A DNA stretch of 13,567 nucleotides, taken from NCBI GenBank assembly GCA_002323995.1, contig DCQY01000105.1, forward strand, positions 1-13,567, in the 5' to 3' direction. The notes beneath the pieces were generated by a model. It did not search any database. It was not told where the DNA came from and saw only the letters and a list, made by a program, of their open reading frames with translations. A program made the translations under genes and the position numbers. Origin of the DNA: Akkermansiaceae bacterium UBA1506. GTDB taxonomy: Bacteria > Verrucomicrobiota > Verrucomicrobiia > Verrucomicrobiales > DEV007. The first letter of the stretch is position 1; each line of letters begins with the position of its first letter. Below, piece after piece: positions 1-6,956 of the stretch.

Positions 1-30
1 TTAAGAAACACTCCTCAACCGACCGACTCC

Positions 31-2088
31 ATGCAAAACGAAGAGCCCGATAGTAACAATCAGCGTCAAGGTGGCGGTGAAGGCGGATTCAACTGGAAAG
101 GATTGATTCTGCTGTTCGTGGCAATGGGCTTGTTTGGCCTCGCGATATGGTCGAAATCAGCCGCCGATTCGTCTCGCCTGATTACTTTCGCCGAATTCAA
201 GGATCTCGTCTCTGACGGCAGGATCCACGTCGATTCTGATCTAAAACCCCCGCATGTTTTGAAGTTGGTCCAAAAAGATGGCAGCGCGAAGCAGTATCTT
301 GAGGGCTGGTATGAGGTTGAAAATCCGGACGAAAACGGTGGCGAAAAATATCGATCATTCTCTGCTCCAGTCATTCTCGATTACGTGGGCGACGAGTTAA
401 AAGCAGCGCTGGCGGCCAAAAATCTTGAGATCGCCGACCTTCCTACTGAGAGCGACGGGCTTGGCGTGATGCTGATGTCATTTTACCTCCCCGTTTTCTT
501 TCTCTTGATTCTTCTCTACTTCCTCTTTCGTCATCAGATCAAAGCCGCTGGGAAAGGAGCAATGAGCTTCGGGAAGAGTAAGGCCAAACTGATGGCTATG
601 GACAAAAACAAGGTAACTTTTAAAGACGTTGCCGGTGTCGAAGAAGCCAAAGAAGAGGTTTGGGAGATTGTAGAGTACTTGCGTGATCCAAAGAAGTTTC
701 AGCGCCTTGGAGGGCGAATTCCGAAGGGTGTGCTCATGGTGGGACCTCCCGGAACCGGGAAAACACTTCTCGCTCGTGCAATTGCCGGCGAGGCCGACGT
801 CCCGTTCTTTTCTATCAGTGGTTCTGACTTCGTCGAGATGTTCGTTGGTGTTGGAGCCTCCCGCGTTCGCGACATGTTTGAACAGGGCAAGAAGAACGCT
901 CCTTGCTTGATCTTTATTGATGAGATCGATGCAGTGGGCCGCCACCGGGGTCACGGCCTTGGCGGTGGGCACGATGAGAGAGAGCAGACCCTTAATGCCC
1001 TGCTCGTGGAAATGGATGGATTTGACACCCAAGAAGGGGTCATTATTATCGCAGCAACTAACCGGCCTGATGTCCTTGATCCGGCCTTACTTCGTCCGGG
1101 CCGGTTTGACCGCGAAATTACCGTAAGCCTTCCCGATGTGAAGGGCCGCGAGGAAATCCTTGGCGTTCACGCGAAGAGTGTGAAGCTGGGTGAAGGTGTC
1201 GACATGGGAGTGATCGCCCGGGGGACACCCGGTTACTCCGGTGCTGAACTGGCTAATGTAATCAATGAGGCCGCCTTGTTGGCTGCTCGAAAAGGACTCA
1301 AAGCCATCACCACGGCCGAATTGGAAGAGGCACGTGACAAAGTGCGTTGGGGTAAAGAGCGGCGCAGCCTAGCTTTGAGCGAGGATGAGAAAAAGCTCAC
1401 CGCTTACCACGAGGCCGGCCACGCGCTTTTAGGAATGTTGGTAAAGGATACTGATCCAGTTCACAAGGTAAGCATTATTCCGCGCGGCCCTGCTCTTGGC
1501 GTGACGATGTATTTACCAGTGGAGGACAAACACAGCTACAAGAAACAGTATCTTCTTGATCGACTCATTCTCATTATGGGTGGGCGAGTTGCAGAGGAAC
1601 TGGTTTTTGGCGACGTGACTAACGGCGCAGCAGGAGATATCCGACAAGCGAGTGAGATTGCCCGCAAAATGGTCTGCAACTGGGGAATGAGCGAAAAGCT
1701 TGGCATGATTGAATACGGCGAAGGGCAGGGCGAAGTATTTCTGGCAAGAGACATCTCGTCGCCGCGGAACTATTCTGAGGCTACAGCTCAGCAGATTGAT
1801 GACGAAGTCCGAGGTCTAACAGACGAGGCGTATTCTGAAGCAACTCGTCTTCTCACTGAGCACCGCGATAAGCTTGAAGCGATCGCTCAGGCTCTTCTGG
1901 AGTATGAGACTCTCGATGGATCTCATATTGACGAGATCATGGAGCATGGTGAAATCCAAAACCCGCCGACGACTCCAACTCCTCCGGACTTGCCCGAAGA
2001 AGCTGAGTCGAATCAACCCCCAGTCGGCGAAGAAGAGAAAAATCACGGTGATGACTTTCCGGGTGAGCTAGCTCCGGCTGGCGCCTGA
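31..2088 (+). CDS. ftsH: ATP-dependent zinc metalloprotease FtsH
   Basis: Membrane-anchored AAA+ protease that extracts and degrades damaged or short-lived membrane and cytosolic proteins as a hexamer. Visible parts in order: a Gly/Asn-rich cytosolic N-terminus; transmembrane segment about 23-42; a periplasmic domain of about 100 residues; a second transmembrane segment about 146-166; Walker A GPPGTGKT at 238-245 (K244); Walker B with D297/E298; second region of homology ATNRPD starting with A342, with arginine fingers R355 and R358; zinc site HEAGH at 460-464 with likely third ligand D536 in the GDIRQAS stretch. The Pro/Glu-rich tail (about 635-685) is variable in this family. All catalytic residues are present and the length (685) is normal. 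The segment RHRGHGLGGGHDEREQ after Walker B is the form I associate with PVC bacteria such as chlamydiae. No Shine-Dalgarno is visible before the ATG; the 30 nt upstream are pyrimidine-rich. Promoter and any upstream partner lie outside the window. Confidence 0.98.
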   Translation: MQNEEPDSNNQRQGGGEGGFNWKGLILLFVAMGLFGLAIWSKSAADSSRLITFAEFKDLVSDGRIHVDSDLKPPHVLKLVQKDGSAKQYLEGWYEVENPDENGGEKYRSFSAPVILDYVGDELKAALAAKNLEIADLPTESDGLGVMLMSFYLPVFFLLILLYFLFRHQIKAAGKGAMSFGKSKAKLMAMDKNKVTFKDVAGVEEAKEEVWEIVEYLRDPKKFQRLGGRIPKGVLMVGPPGTGKTLLARAIAGEADVPFFSISGSDFVEMFVGVGASRVRDMFEQGKKNAPCLIFIDEIDAVGRHRGHGLGGGHDEREQTLNALLVEMDGFDTQEGVIIIAATNRPDVLDPALLRPGRFDREITVSLPDVKGREEILGVHAKSVKLGEGVDMGVIARGTPGYSGAELANVINEAALLAARKGLKAITTAELEEARDKVRWGKERRSLALSEDEKKLTAYHEAGHALLGMLVKDTDPVHKVSIIPRGPALGVTMYLPVEDKHSYKKQYLLDRLILIMGGRVAEELVFGDVTNGAAGDIRQASEIARKMVCNWGMSEKLGMIEYGEGQGEVFLARDISSPRNYSEATAQQIDDEVRGLTDEAYSEATRLLTEHRDKLEAIAQALLEYETLDGSHIDEIMEHGEIQNPPTTPTPPDLPEEAESNQPPVGEEEKNHGDDFPGELAPAGA

Positions 2089-2209
2089 ACTCTTCGGAGT
2101 GTAAACCTGCCCCATAGATAGAGCGACACAGTTCGATGGGCGGCCTTGGGAAGTTACCTAGGGTTGTTGCTTGCTTCCAAGAGTTCGAGTTTCCTCAGGA
2201 AGCGGCGTG
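2089..2209. other. Convergent intergenic region with short inverted repeats
   Basis: This 121-nt gap separates the 3' ends of ftsH (+) and the deacetylase gene (-). Directly after the ftsH stop codon ACTC and GAGT (2089-2092, 2097-2100) enclose a TTCG tetraloop. GCTTCC at 2173-2178 pairs with GGAAGC at 2198-2203, and GAACTCTT at 2087-2094 is matched by AAGAGTTC at 2179-2186. None is followed by a T-run, so these are at best weak or Rho-assisted ends for the two converging transcripts. No gene is seen here. Confidence 0.3.
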
Positions 2210-3028
2210 TTAACCTCTGCCGTCGGTTGCAAGCAACTGAGTGACCGTAACAAATTGATAGCCTCTGGCGAGTAGCTGGTCGACGGCAGAAGGGATGGCA
2301 TCGATTGTAGGAGCGTGAATGTCGTGAACGAGTAAGATTCCTCCCGGTGATGCTCCTCGCACCAATCGGCTCGTCACCGCTGAAGAGCCCGGTTTTTTCC
2401 AGTCCTCGGGGTCAACCGACCAAAGGATAGAGGGGTAACCGAACTCTTCGCGAATCCACTTTTTCTGAGCAGTGGTAATTGCGCCGTATGGCGGGCGCAT
2501 GGTGCGGGGTGCGACACCAGTCGCGGCGACGATACTTTCGTGAGCATCAACCAGTTCTTTTCGAACGCTTGCTGCTGACATCTTGGTAAGATTACCGTGA
2601 GTTACGGTGTGGTTCCCGATCTCATGCCCTTCAGCAACGATGCGACGCATGATTTCGGGGTAGGCGCGAGCGTTGGTTGCCACAACATAGAAGGTTGCTT
2701 TTATATTGCGTTTTTTAAGGATGTCGAGAAGCCGCGGCGTGTTTGATGGATGAGGGCCGTCATCAAAGGTGAGAGCGATGAAAGGTAGGCTAGTTTCTAC
2801 CTTGTGATAAGAATCTTTGAACCCCACTGAAACGGGTAGATTTCTGCTTCCCGCGTTATTCCAAGAGGGAGCAGCAAACCCTGCAGCGTTTCGTTGAGGG
2901 CTTTCAACGTGAGCTAGCGGATTTTCGCGTCCTTTTATCAGGCCCGTCGGTGTCTTGCAGCCGACAAGAAGGAGCCCGGCGATGGGCAGGATCAAAGCAA
3001 AGCGGGTCTGGGGTCTGGAAGGTTTCAA
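2210..3028 (-). CDS. Lipoprotein polysaccharide deacetylase (NodB domain, CE4 family)
   Basis: Predicted metal-dependent deacetylase acting on N-acetyl groups of an envelope or extracellular polysaccharide (peptidoglycan, chitin-like or exopolysaccharide; the substrate cannot be read from the sequence). It begins with a basic n-region, a hydrophobic stretch (about 10-22) and the lipobox LVGC with C24, so it should be a lipid-anchored, exported protein. The NodB domain covers about 83-268: TFDDGP (D89 base, D90 metal ligand), HTVTH with metal ligands H140 and H144, RPPYG at 178-182, WSVDPEDW (D206), and LVHDIH with H235 as the probable catalytic acid. All five CE4 motifs are present, so it is likely active. 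The start is TTG at 3028: there is no in-frame ATG or GTG upstream before a stop, and this start gives a complete signal peptide. No Shine-Dalgarno is seen. It follows the phosphorylase gene by 115 nt less the 42-residue-independent spacer: the gap from that stop is 73 nt, so co-transcription is plausible though the two functions are unrelated. Confidence 0.92.
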   Translation of the reverse strand: MKPSRPQTRFALILPIAGLLLVGCKTPTGLIKGRENPLAHVESPQRNAAGFAAPSWNNAGSRNLPVSVGFKDSYHKVETSLPFIALTFDDGPHPSNTPRLLDILKKRNIKATFYVVATNARAYPEIMRRIVAEGHEIGNHTVTHGNLTKMSAASVRKELVDAHESIVAATGVAPRTMRPPYGAITTAQKKWIREEFGYPSILWSVDPEDWKKPGSSAVTSRLVRGASPGGILLVHDIHAPTIDAIPSAVDQLLARGYQFVTVTQLLATDGRG

Positions 3029-3101
3029 AGAAGCTAATGGGTGGAATGGGCTTTAAATTAAGAAAATTTTAAATTTCTGCAATTCACAAACAAGGAATTA
3101 C

Positions 3102-3986
3102 TCAACTATTAATAAATCTTGAAAGGATGGGCCGCAGTGCCTCGGCTGTATTGGTTGGCCAGATTTCGCGTGGGGTAAAAAGAGCGTTGTCGAGGGACTT
3201 GTGTTCGGGCCAGTCCGGTTCGGTCGGGACTAGTGGGATCAATTTCTCGAGAATCTCTCTGGCACTCGCGGCATTGGCCTGAATATGTTCGATCACTGAG
3301 TGAGCATTCACGTTATCTTCTTCAACTTTCCAGCAGTCGTAATCAGTGATCATTGCCATGGTGGCTAGAGCTATTTCTGCTTCCCTGGCAAGCTTGGCTT
3401 CGGGCAGATTTGTCATCCCGATAAGGTCGAAGCCCAGTTTACGATTTGCTTCTGATTCTGCCCGGGTTGAAAAAGCAGGCCCGTCCATATTCACATAAGT
3501 CCCGCCGTTATGGACTGTTTTGCCCAGTTTTTCAGTGGTCTCAAATATCAGATCTCTCAGTTGTGTGCAAACGGGGTCTCCGAATTCAACATGTGCAACG
3601 ATACCATTACCAAAGAAGGTGTGTTCCGCGCGTCGACTAGTTCGGTCGTAAAACTGGTCAGGCAGGACGATGTCGCGTGGGCGGTATTCTTCCCGGAGCG
3701 AACCGACAGCGGTCACTGCAATGATCCAGCGCACGTTAAGCGATCTGAGACCCCAAATATTTGCGCGATGGTTGAGTTCTGAAGGCAGAATACGATGGCC
3801 GCGGCCATGGCGAGGCAGGAAGCAGACACGGCGCCCTCCAAATTGGCCCGAAATGAAGACGTCGGATGGTTCCCCAAATGGGGTCTCGACTTTGATCTCC
3901 TCGATATCGGTAAGGCCTTCCAGCTCGTAAAGGCCTGAACCGCCGATCACTCCGATGGCATTGTCGAGAGAACTAACGTCAGTCAT
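3102..3986 (-). CDS. mtnP: S-methyl-5'-thioadenosine phosphorylase
   Basis: Cleaves methylthioadenosine, the by-product of polyamine or other SAM-dependent synthesis, with phosphate to give adenine and 5-methylthioribose-1-phosphate; cytosolic, methionine and purine salvage. Seen with the 294-residue form: IGGSG phosphate loop at 14-18, RHGRGH at 59-64, an AESEANRKLG helix, and the substrate-binding stretch GMTNLPEAKLAREAE at 190-204. The base-recognition motif TDYDCW carries D215 and D217, the acidic pair typical of MTA phosphorylases; purine nucleoside phosphorylases of guanine/hypoxanthine type have Asn in this area, so I favour adenine specificity. I chose the ATG at 3986, which gives the usual family length; an in-frame TTG at 4022 would add 12 poorly conserved-looking residues (MDKCPSLPKLTT). 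A strong AGGAGG lies on this strand at 4046-4041 but is 18 nt from the TTG and 54 nt from the ATG. The deacetylase gene follows on the same strand. Confidence 0.93.
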   Translation of the reverse strand: MTDVSSLDNAIGVIGGSGLYELEGLTDIEEIKVETPFGEPSDVFISGQFGGRRVCFLPRHGRGHRILPSELNHRANIWGLRSLNVRWIIAVTAVGSLREEYRPRDIVLPDQFYDRTSRRAEHTFFGNGIVAHVEFGDPVCTQLRDLIFETTEKLGKTVHNGGTYVNMDGPAFSTRAESEANRKLGFDLIGMTNLPEAKLAREAEIALATMAMITDYDCWKVEEDNVNAHSVIEHIQANAASAREILEKLIPLVPTEPDWPEHKSLDNALFTPREIWPTNTAEALRPILSRFINS

Positions 3987-4044
3987 GGTCGTGAGTTTAG
4001 GAAGAGACGGGCATTTGTCCAAGCGGCAAATGAAGCAGTGCCTC

Positions 4045-4074
4045 CTGATAGTATAGATCCAAAAACATTATAAT
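4045..4074 (+). promoter_or_regulatory. Predicted sigma70-type promoter for the YkuD-domain gene
   Basis: A perfect -10 box TATAAT lies at 4069-4074 with CTGATA (4 of 6 matches to TTGACA) at 4045-4050, spacer 18. Transcription would start near 4081, about 33 nt before the ATG at 4114. The -10 sits in a 10-bp palindrome, CATTATAATG (4066-4075), so a TATAAT is also read on the minus strand facing mtnP, although no convincing -35 is seen in that direction. The surrounding 4061-4113 is strongly AT-rich, as expected of a divergent promoter region. Confidence 0.5.
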
Positions 4075-4113
4075 GACTTGATATTTAATAAATACTAATT
4101 AATTTTTTTAAAA

Positions 4114-5091
4114 ATGTTTGTCCGTTACTTTATCTCTTTTCTTCTCATTAGTCTGGGGATTTTATCTCCATGGCTAGTTAGGGACTGGTTGGAGTGGCGA
4201 TCTCAAGACGGCGTGTTAACGGGTATTTACCGAAAGTTCTCGGATTTCCCGGAAGAGATTTTGGTTCACTTACGGGGTGACAAAGGAGGGTCGGGTGTTG
4301 CTTCTATTACTGGCAATGACTCCGCAGGCGAAGTTGAGCCATATCCACTGGCGAATAGAACCATGCGATTCTTTGAAGGTTTCCAGCCATCAAAAGACCG
4401 TGGGTCGGCAACTCAATTATTGGATGCGGTTCTCTCATCATCTGATTCTGATTGGGGACCGGAGCTCAAGGAAGGTTCCAATGATGAGTTAAGTTCCTTA
4501 CAACTTAAAGCAGGGGACCCGGTTTTCCTTCGTTTGTTTAAGGAGGAAAATGAGCTGGAATTTTGGATGAGAGGGACTGGAGTTGAGCATTACACTCTTT
4601 TTAAAGTTTATCGGTTGAGGGACTGGTCAGGTAAGCTGGGCCCCAAGCTGAAAGAGGGGGATCGTCAGACTCCAGAGGGTTTCTATTATGTCGGGGCTTC
4701 GCGACTCAGGCCTGGCTCTCACGAATTCTTAGGCATCGATGTGGGTTTTCCTAACGAATACGATAACTATCGGGGCCGGGTTGGAGGTGGGCTCATGATT
4801 CACGGCGGCAGAAGTCATGACGGTAATTTTGTAATTTCGCCAGAGGATATGAGGGAAATTTATCTTCTTTCGGAAGCTGCCTTGAAATCTGGTCAGCAAA
4901 TTTTTCGAGTGCACATCTTCCCTTTCCGCATGACGGATAAAAGAATGGAGCAGGAATGGGATCAGCAGCCTGACTGGATTGATTTTTGGGCGAACTTAAA
5001 AGAGGGTTATGACTTTTTTGAAAACGTTAATTTTCCACCGGATGTGGCGGTCGCGGCAGGAGATTACGTCTTTAGATTCCCGAGATCTTAA
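4114..5091 (+). CDS. YkuD/YafK-type L,D-transpeptidase-like protein lacking the catalytic cysteine
   Basis: Homologous by motif to L,D-transpeptidases of the YafK group, which use a Cys to cross-link or trim peptidoglycan or release anchored lipoprotein in the periplasm. Seen: a signal anchor or uncleaved signal peptide at 5-22; a low-complexity Ser/Gly/Asp region about 55-150; then the YkuD-like domain about 155-285, with the family motif GPKLKEGDRQTPEGFY, a LGIDVGFPNEYD stretch and IHGGRSHDGN. The active family motif reads HG-x3-S-x-GC. Here H230 and G237 are kept at the right spacing, but the Cys position is N238 (codon AAT at 4825-4827). The 325-residue protein contains no Cys at all, so standard thioester chemistry is not possible. 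The reading frame is otherwise intact, arguing against simple decay. It could be a peptidoglycan-binding pseudoenzyme or a regulator of another transpeptidase. The gene stands alone between a divergent promoter and a terminator. The family call is good; activity is doubtful. Confidence 0.85.
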   Translation: MFVRYFISFLLISLGILSPWLVRDWLEWRSQDGVLTGIYRKFSDFPEEILVHLRGDKGGSGVASITGNDSAGEVEPYPLANRTMRFFEGFQPSKDRGSATQLLDAVLSSSDSDWGPELKEGSNDELSSLQLKAGDPVFLRLFKEENELEFWMRGTGVEHYTLFKVYRLRDWSGKLGPKLKEGDRQTPEGFYYVGASRLRPGSHEFLGIDVGFPNEYDNYRGRVGGGLMIHGGRSHDGNFVISPEDMREIYLLSEAALKSGQQIFRVHIFPFRMTDKRMEQEWDQQPDWIDFWANLKEGYDFFENVNFPPDVAVAAGDYVFRFPRS

Positions 5092-5115
5092 AATTTGAGT
5101 TTTAAGCGTTTTTTT
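5087..5115 (+). terminator. Intrinsic terminator overlapping the stop codon of the YkuD-domain gene
   Basis: CTTAAAA (5087-5093) pairs perfectly with TTTTAAG (5100-5106) across a 6-nt loop, and seven T residues follow at 5109-5115 after CG. The TAA stop at 5089-5091 lies inside the left arm. The stem is AT-rich, hence weaker than usual, but stem plus U-tract has the correct geometry and polarity, isolating this gene from the secretion cluster downstream. Confidence 0.65.
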
Positions 5116-5158
5116 CTTCACGTGACCGAACAATTTCTTTAGGTTCCCACGACACCGC

Positions 5159-5182
5159 CGTTGGAGCGAATTCGCTCCAACG
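5159..5182. repeat. Perfect 24-bp palindrome upstream of the first gspE
   Basis: The arm CGTTGGAGCG, a central AATT and the exact complementary arm form a perfect palindrome. As RNA it is a 10-bp hairpin with a 4-nt loop. No T-run follows on either strand, so it is not a typical intrinsic terminator. It lies 62 nt before the gspE TTG start and about 24 nt upstream of a GATAAT (5207-5212) that could be a weak -10. It may be an operator, a REP-type dispersed palindrome, or an mRNA-stabilising hairpin. The rest of the 152-nt gap 5092-5243 holds only the terminator described separately. Confidence 0.75.
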
Positions 5183-5243
5183 TGGTTTCTGCCAGATAGA
5201 CTGACAGATAATTGCCGAGAACCTCCTTAACACCACATTAGTT

Positions 5244-6923
5244 TTGTACGCGAACGAATCTTACCTCCTTGAGCTCTTGCAGGAGGCGCATCTGTTCGAT
5301 GCCGCCGCACTGGAAGACGTAAACCACAAGAAAAAATCGACAGAGTCAGTGCTCGAGGCGTTGATTTCCCTTAACCTCATCACGGATGAAAACGTGGCCG
5401 AAGTATTGGCAAACAATGCCGGTATGGAATACGTCGATCTCGGCAAGATGGAGATTAATCCATCGGTGTCATCTCATGTTTCGGGGGATAGTGCGGTCCG
5501 TTTTAAAATCGTACCGATTGCTGAGTCTAATGGTGGCTTGGTGGTCGCGGTAACGGATCCCCTCGATTTTGACACTTTGGACTCGGTCCGCCACCTTCTC
5601 GATGTTGAGCCTGAGTTTGTCGTCGCTTCGAATTCTGCGATTAAGCAGCGACAACTCGACTTTTACGCTTCCGAGCTGGACGCTGACCAGATTGGAAAAT
5701 TGGATGGCGAGGCGATTGCAGTTAGCGAAGGGAGTGAGGGTGAAGGTGGCGATGCTCCCATTATTAAGATGGTCTACCAGATACTTCAGGAAGCCTATCA
5801 GAATAAAGCATCTGATATTCATATTGAGCCGCTCGAGGGCGAGCTTCGAGTTCGTTATCGTATTGACGGATCTTTACACAAAGTCCAAAGCCATCCTTTG
5901 CGTCTCCTTTCTTCTGTGGTCAGCCGAATCAAGATCATGACCGGAACTATGGCAATCGCAGAAAAGCGTGTGCCTCAGGATGGTCGAATTCAGGCAAAGT
6001 TTGGTAGCGGTGATCTTGATCTTCGTGTTTCGACAGTTCCGACGAGTTGTGGCGAGAGCATCGTGATGCGTATCCTCGATCGAAACTCGCTTTCGATTGG
6101 TTTGCCGCAACTCGGCTTCTTCTCGGATGATGAAGCAAACTTTAACGAGCTGATTCGTCTCCCTGATGGGATTATTCTGGTGACTGGGCCAACTGGTTCC
6201 GGGAAAACAACAACTCTTTATGCGTGTTTGAACGCGATCAACAAGTCGGACCGAAAAATAATCACCGTGGAAGATCCTGTTGAATACCTTCTCTCCGGTA
6301 TTAACCAAGTGCAGGTCAAAGATGATATTGGTATGACTTTCGCAGCCGCTCTTCGCTCGATTCTGAGACAGGCGCCAAACATCATTATGATCGGTGAAAT
6401 TCGAGACCTTGAGACTGCTTCGATTGCGATTAACGCGAGCCTTACCGGCCACCTTGTATTCAGCACTCTCCACACGAATGATGCGCCGTCTGCGGTTGCT
6501 CGAATGGCAGATATTGGTGTTAAAAAATTCCTTATCGCCAGTGCGGTTCGTTCGATCATGGCCCAACGACTGATCCGAAAGATTTGTCCTGACTGCATTA
6601 CCGACGGTCAAATCTCTGAGAAAGAGATCCGAGCGCTCCGATTGACACAGGACCAGTTGGCTAAGGCTGAGATCAAAAAGGGCACCGGCTGCCGCAGCTG
6701 CCGTATGACTGGTCACAAAGGCCGGATGGGTCTGTTCGAGATTTTTAACATCGATGAAGAAGTCCGACTTTTGATCAACGGAGACGAATCGAGTTCCCAA
6801 CTTCGTAAACGTGCGAGGGAATTGGGAATGCGAACACTTCGAGAGGATGGAGTGCGGAAAGTACTTGCAGGAACGACGACTGCCTCCGAAGTGATTCGTG
6901 TAACTATGGCGGATTCGGATTAA
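5244..6923 (+). CDS. gspE: Type II secretion / type IV pilus assembly ATPase, GspE/PilB family (first of two)
   Basis: Cytoplasmic hexameric motor that powers insertion of (pseudo)pilins by turning the GspF/PilC platform. Seen: an N-terminal MshEN/T2SSE_N-like domain about 1-145; an acidic Gly/Glu linker about 150-170; the catalytic domain about 172-555 with KASDIHIEP, VPQDGRI, Walker A GPTGSGKTTT (G315, K321), Asp box VEDPVEY, Walker B with E385 in IGEIRD, His box H403 and H410, and two CxxC pairs (C448/C451, C483/C486) forming the zinc-binding tetracysteine site of assembly motors. PilT-type retraction motors lack the N-domain and this zinc site. Odd: the normally acidic LRQDPD segment before Walker B reads LRQAPN (A377, N379). 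The start is TTG at 5244; no ATG or GTG lies upstream in frame before a stop, and the N-terminus looks complete. No Shine-Dalgarno. Its stop is 33 nt before the second ATPase gene. Whether it serves T2SS or T4P cannot be decided here. Confidence 0.95.
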   Translation: MYANESYLLELLQEAHLFDAAALEDVNHKKKSTESVLEALISLNLITDENVAEVLANNAGMEYVDLGKMEINPSVSSHVSGDSAVRFKIVPIAESNGGLVVAVTDPLDFDTLDSVRHLLDVEPEFVVASNSAIKQRQLDFYASELDADQIGKLDGEAIAVSEGSEGEGGDAPIIKMVYQILQEAYQNKASDIHIEPLEGELRVRYRIDGSLHKVQSHPLRLLSSVVSRIKIMTGTMAIAEKRVPQDGRIQAKFGSGDLDLRVSTVPTSCGESIVMRILDRNSLSIGLPQLGFFSDDEANFNELIRLPDGIILVTGPTGSGKTTTLYACLNAINKSDRKIITVEDPVEYLLSGINQVQVKDDIGMTFAAALRSILRQAPNIIMIGEIRDLETASIAINASLTGHLVFSTLHTNDAPSAVARMADIGVKKFLIASAVRSIMAQRLIRKICPDCITDGQISEKEIRALRLTQDQLAKAEIKKGTGCRSCRMTGHKGRMGLFEIFNIDEEVRLLINGDESSSQLRKRARELGMRTLREDGVRKVLAGTTTASEVIRVTMADSD

Positions 6924-6956
6924 TCGTCCGGTAGGAGAACGTTAAATTGAATTTTT

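Noticed and set aside
478..1032. 184-codon ORF on the minus strand
   Set aside because: It is antisense to the ftsH membrane and Walker region, which is fully explained by FtsH motifs on the plus strand.
5159..5182. Palindrome as an intrinsic terminator
   Set aside because: No T-run follows on either strand, and a better terminator with seven T residues already lies at 5087-5115.
5874..6800. 308-codon ORF on the minus strand
   Set aside because: It lies fully inside gspE, has no recognisable domain, and its composition (His/Arg/Asn-rich, scattered Cys) is that of an antisense shadow; the plus-strand gene has every GspE motif.
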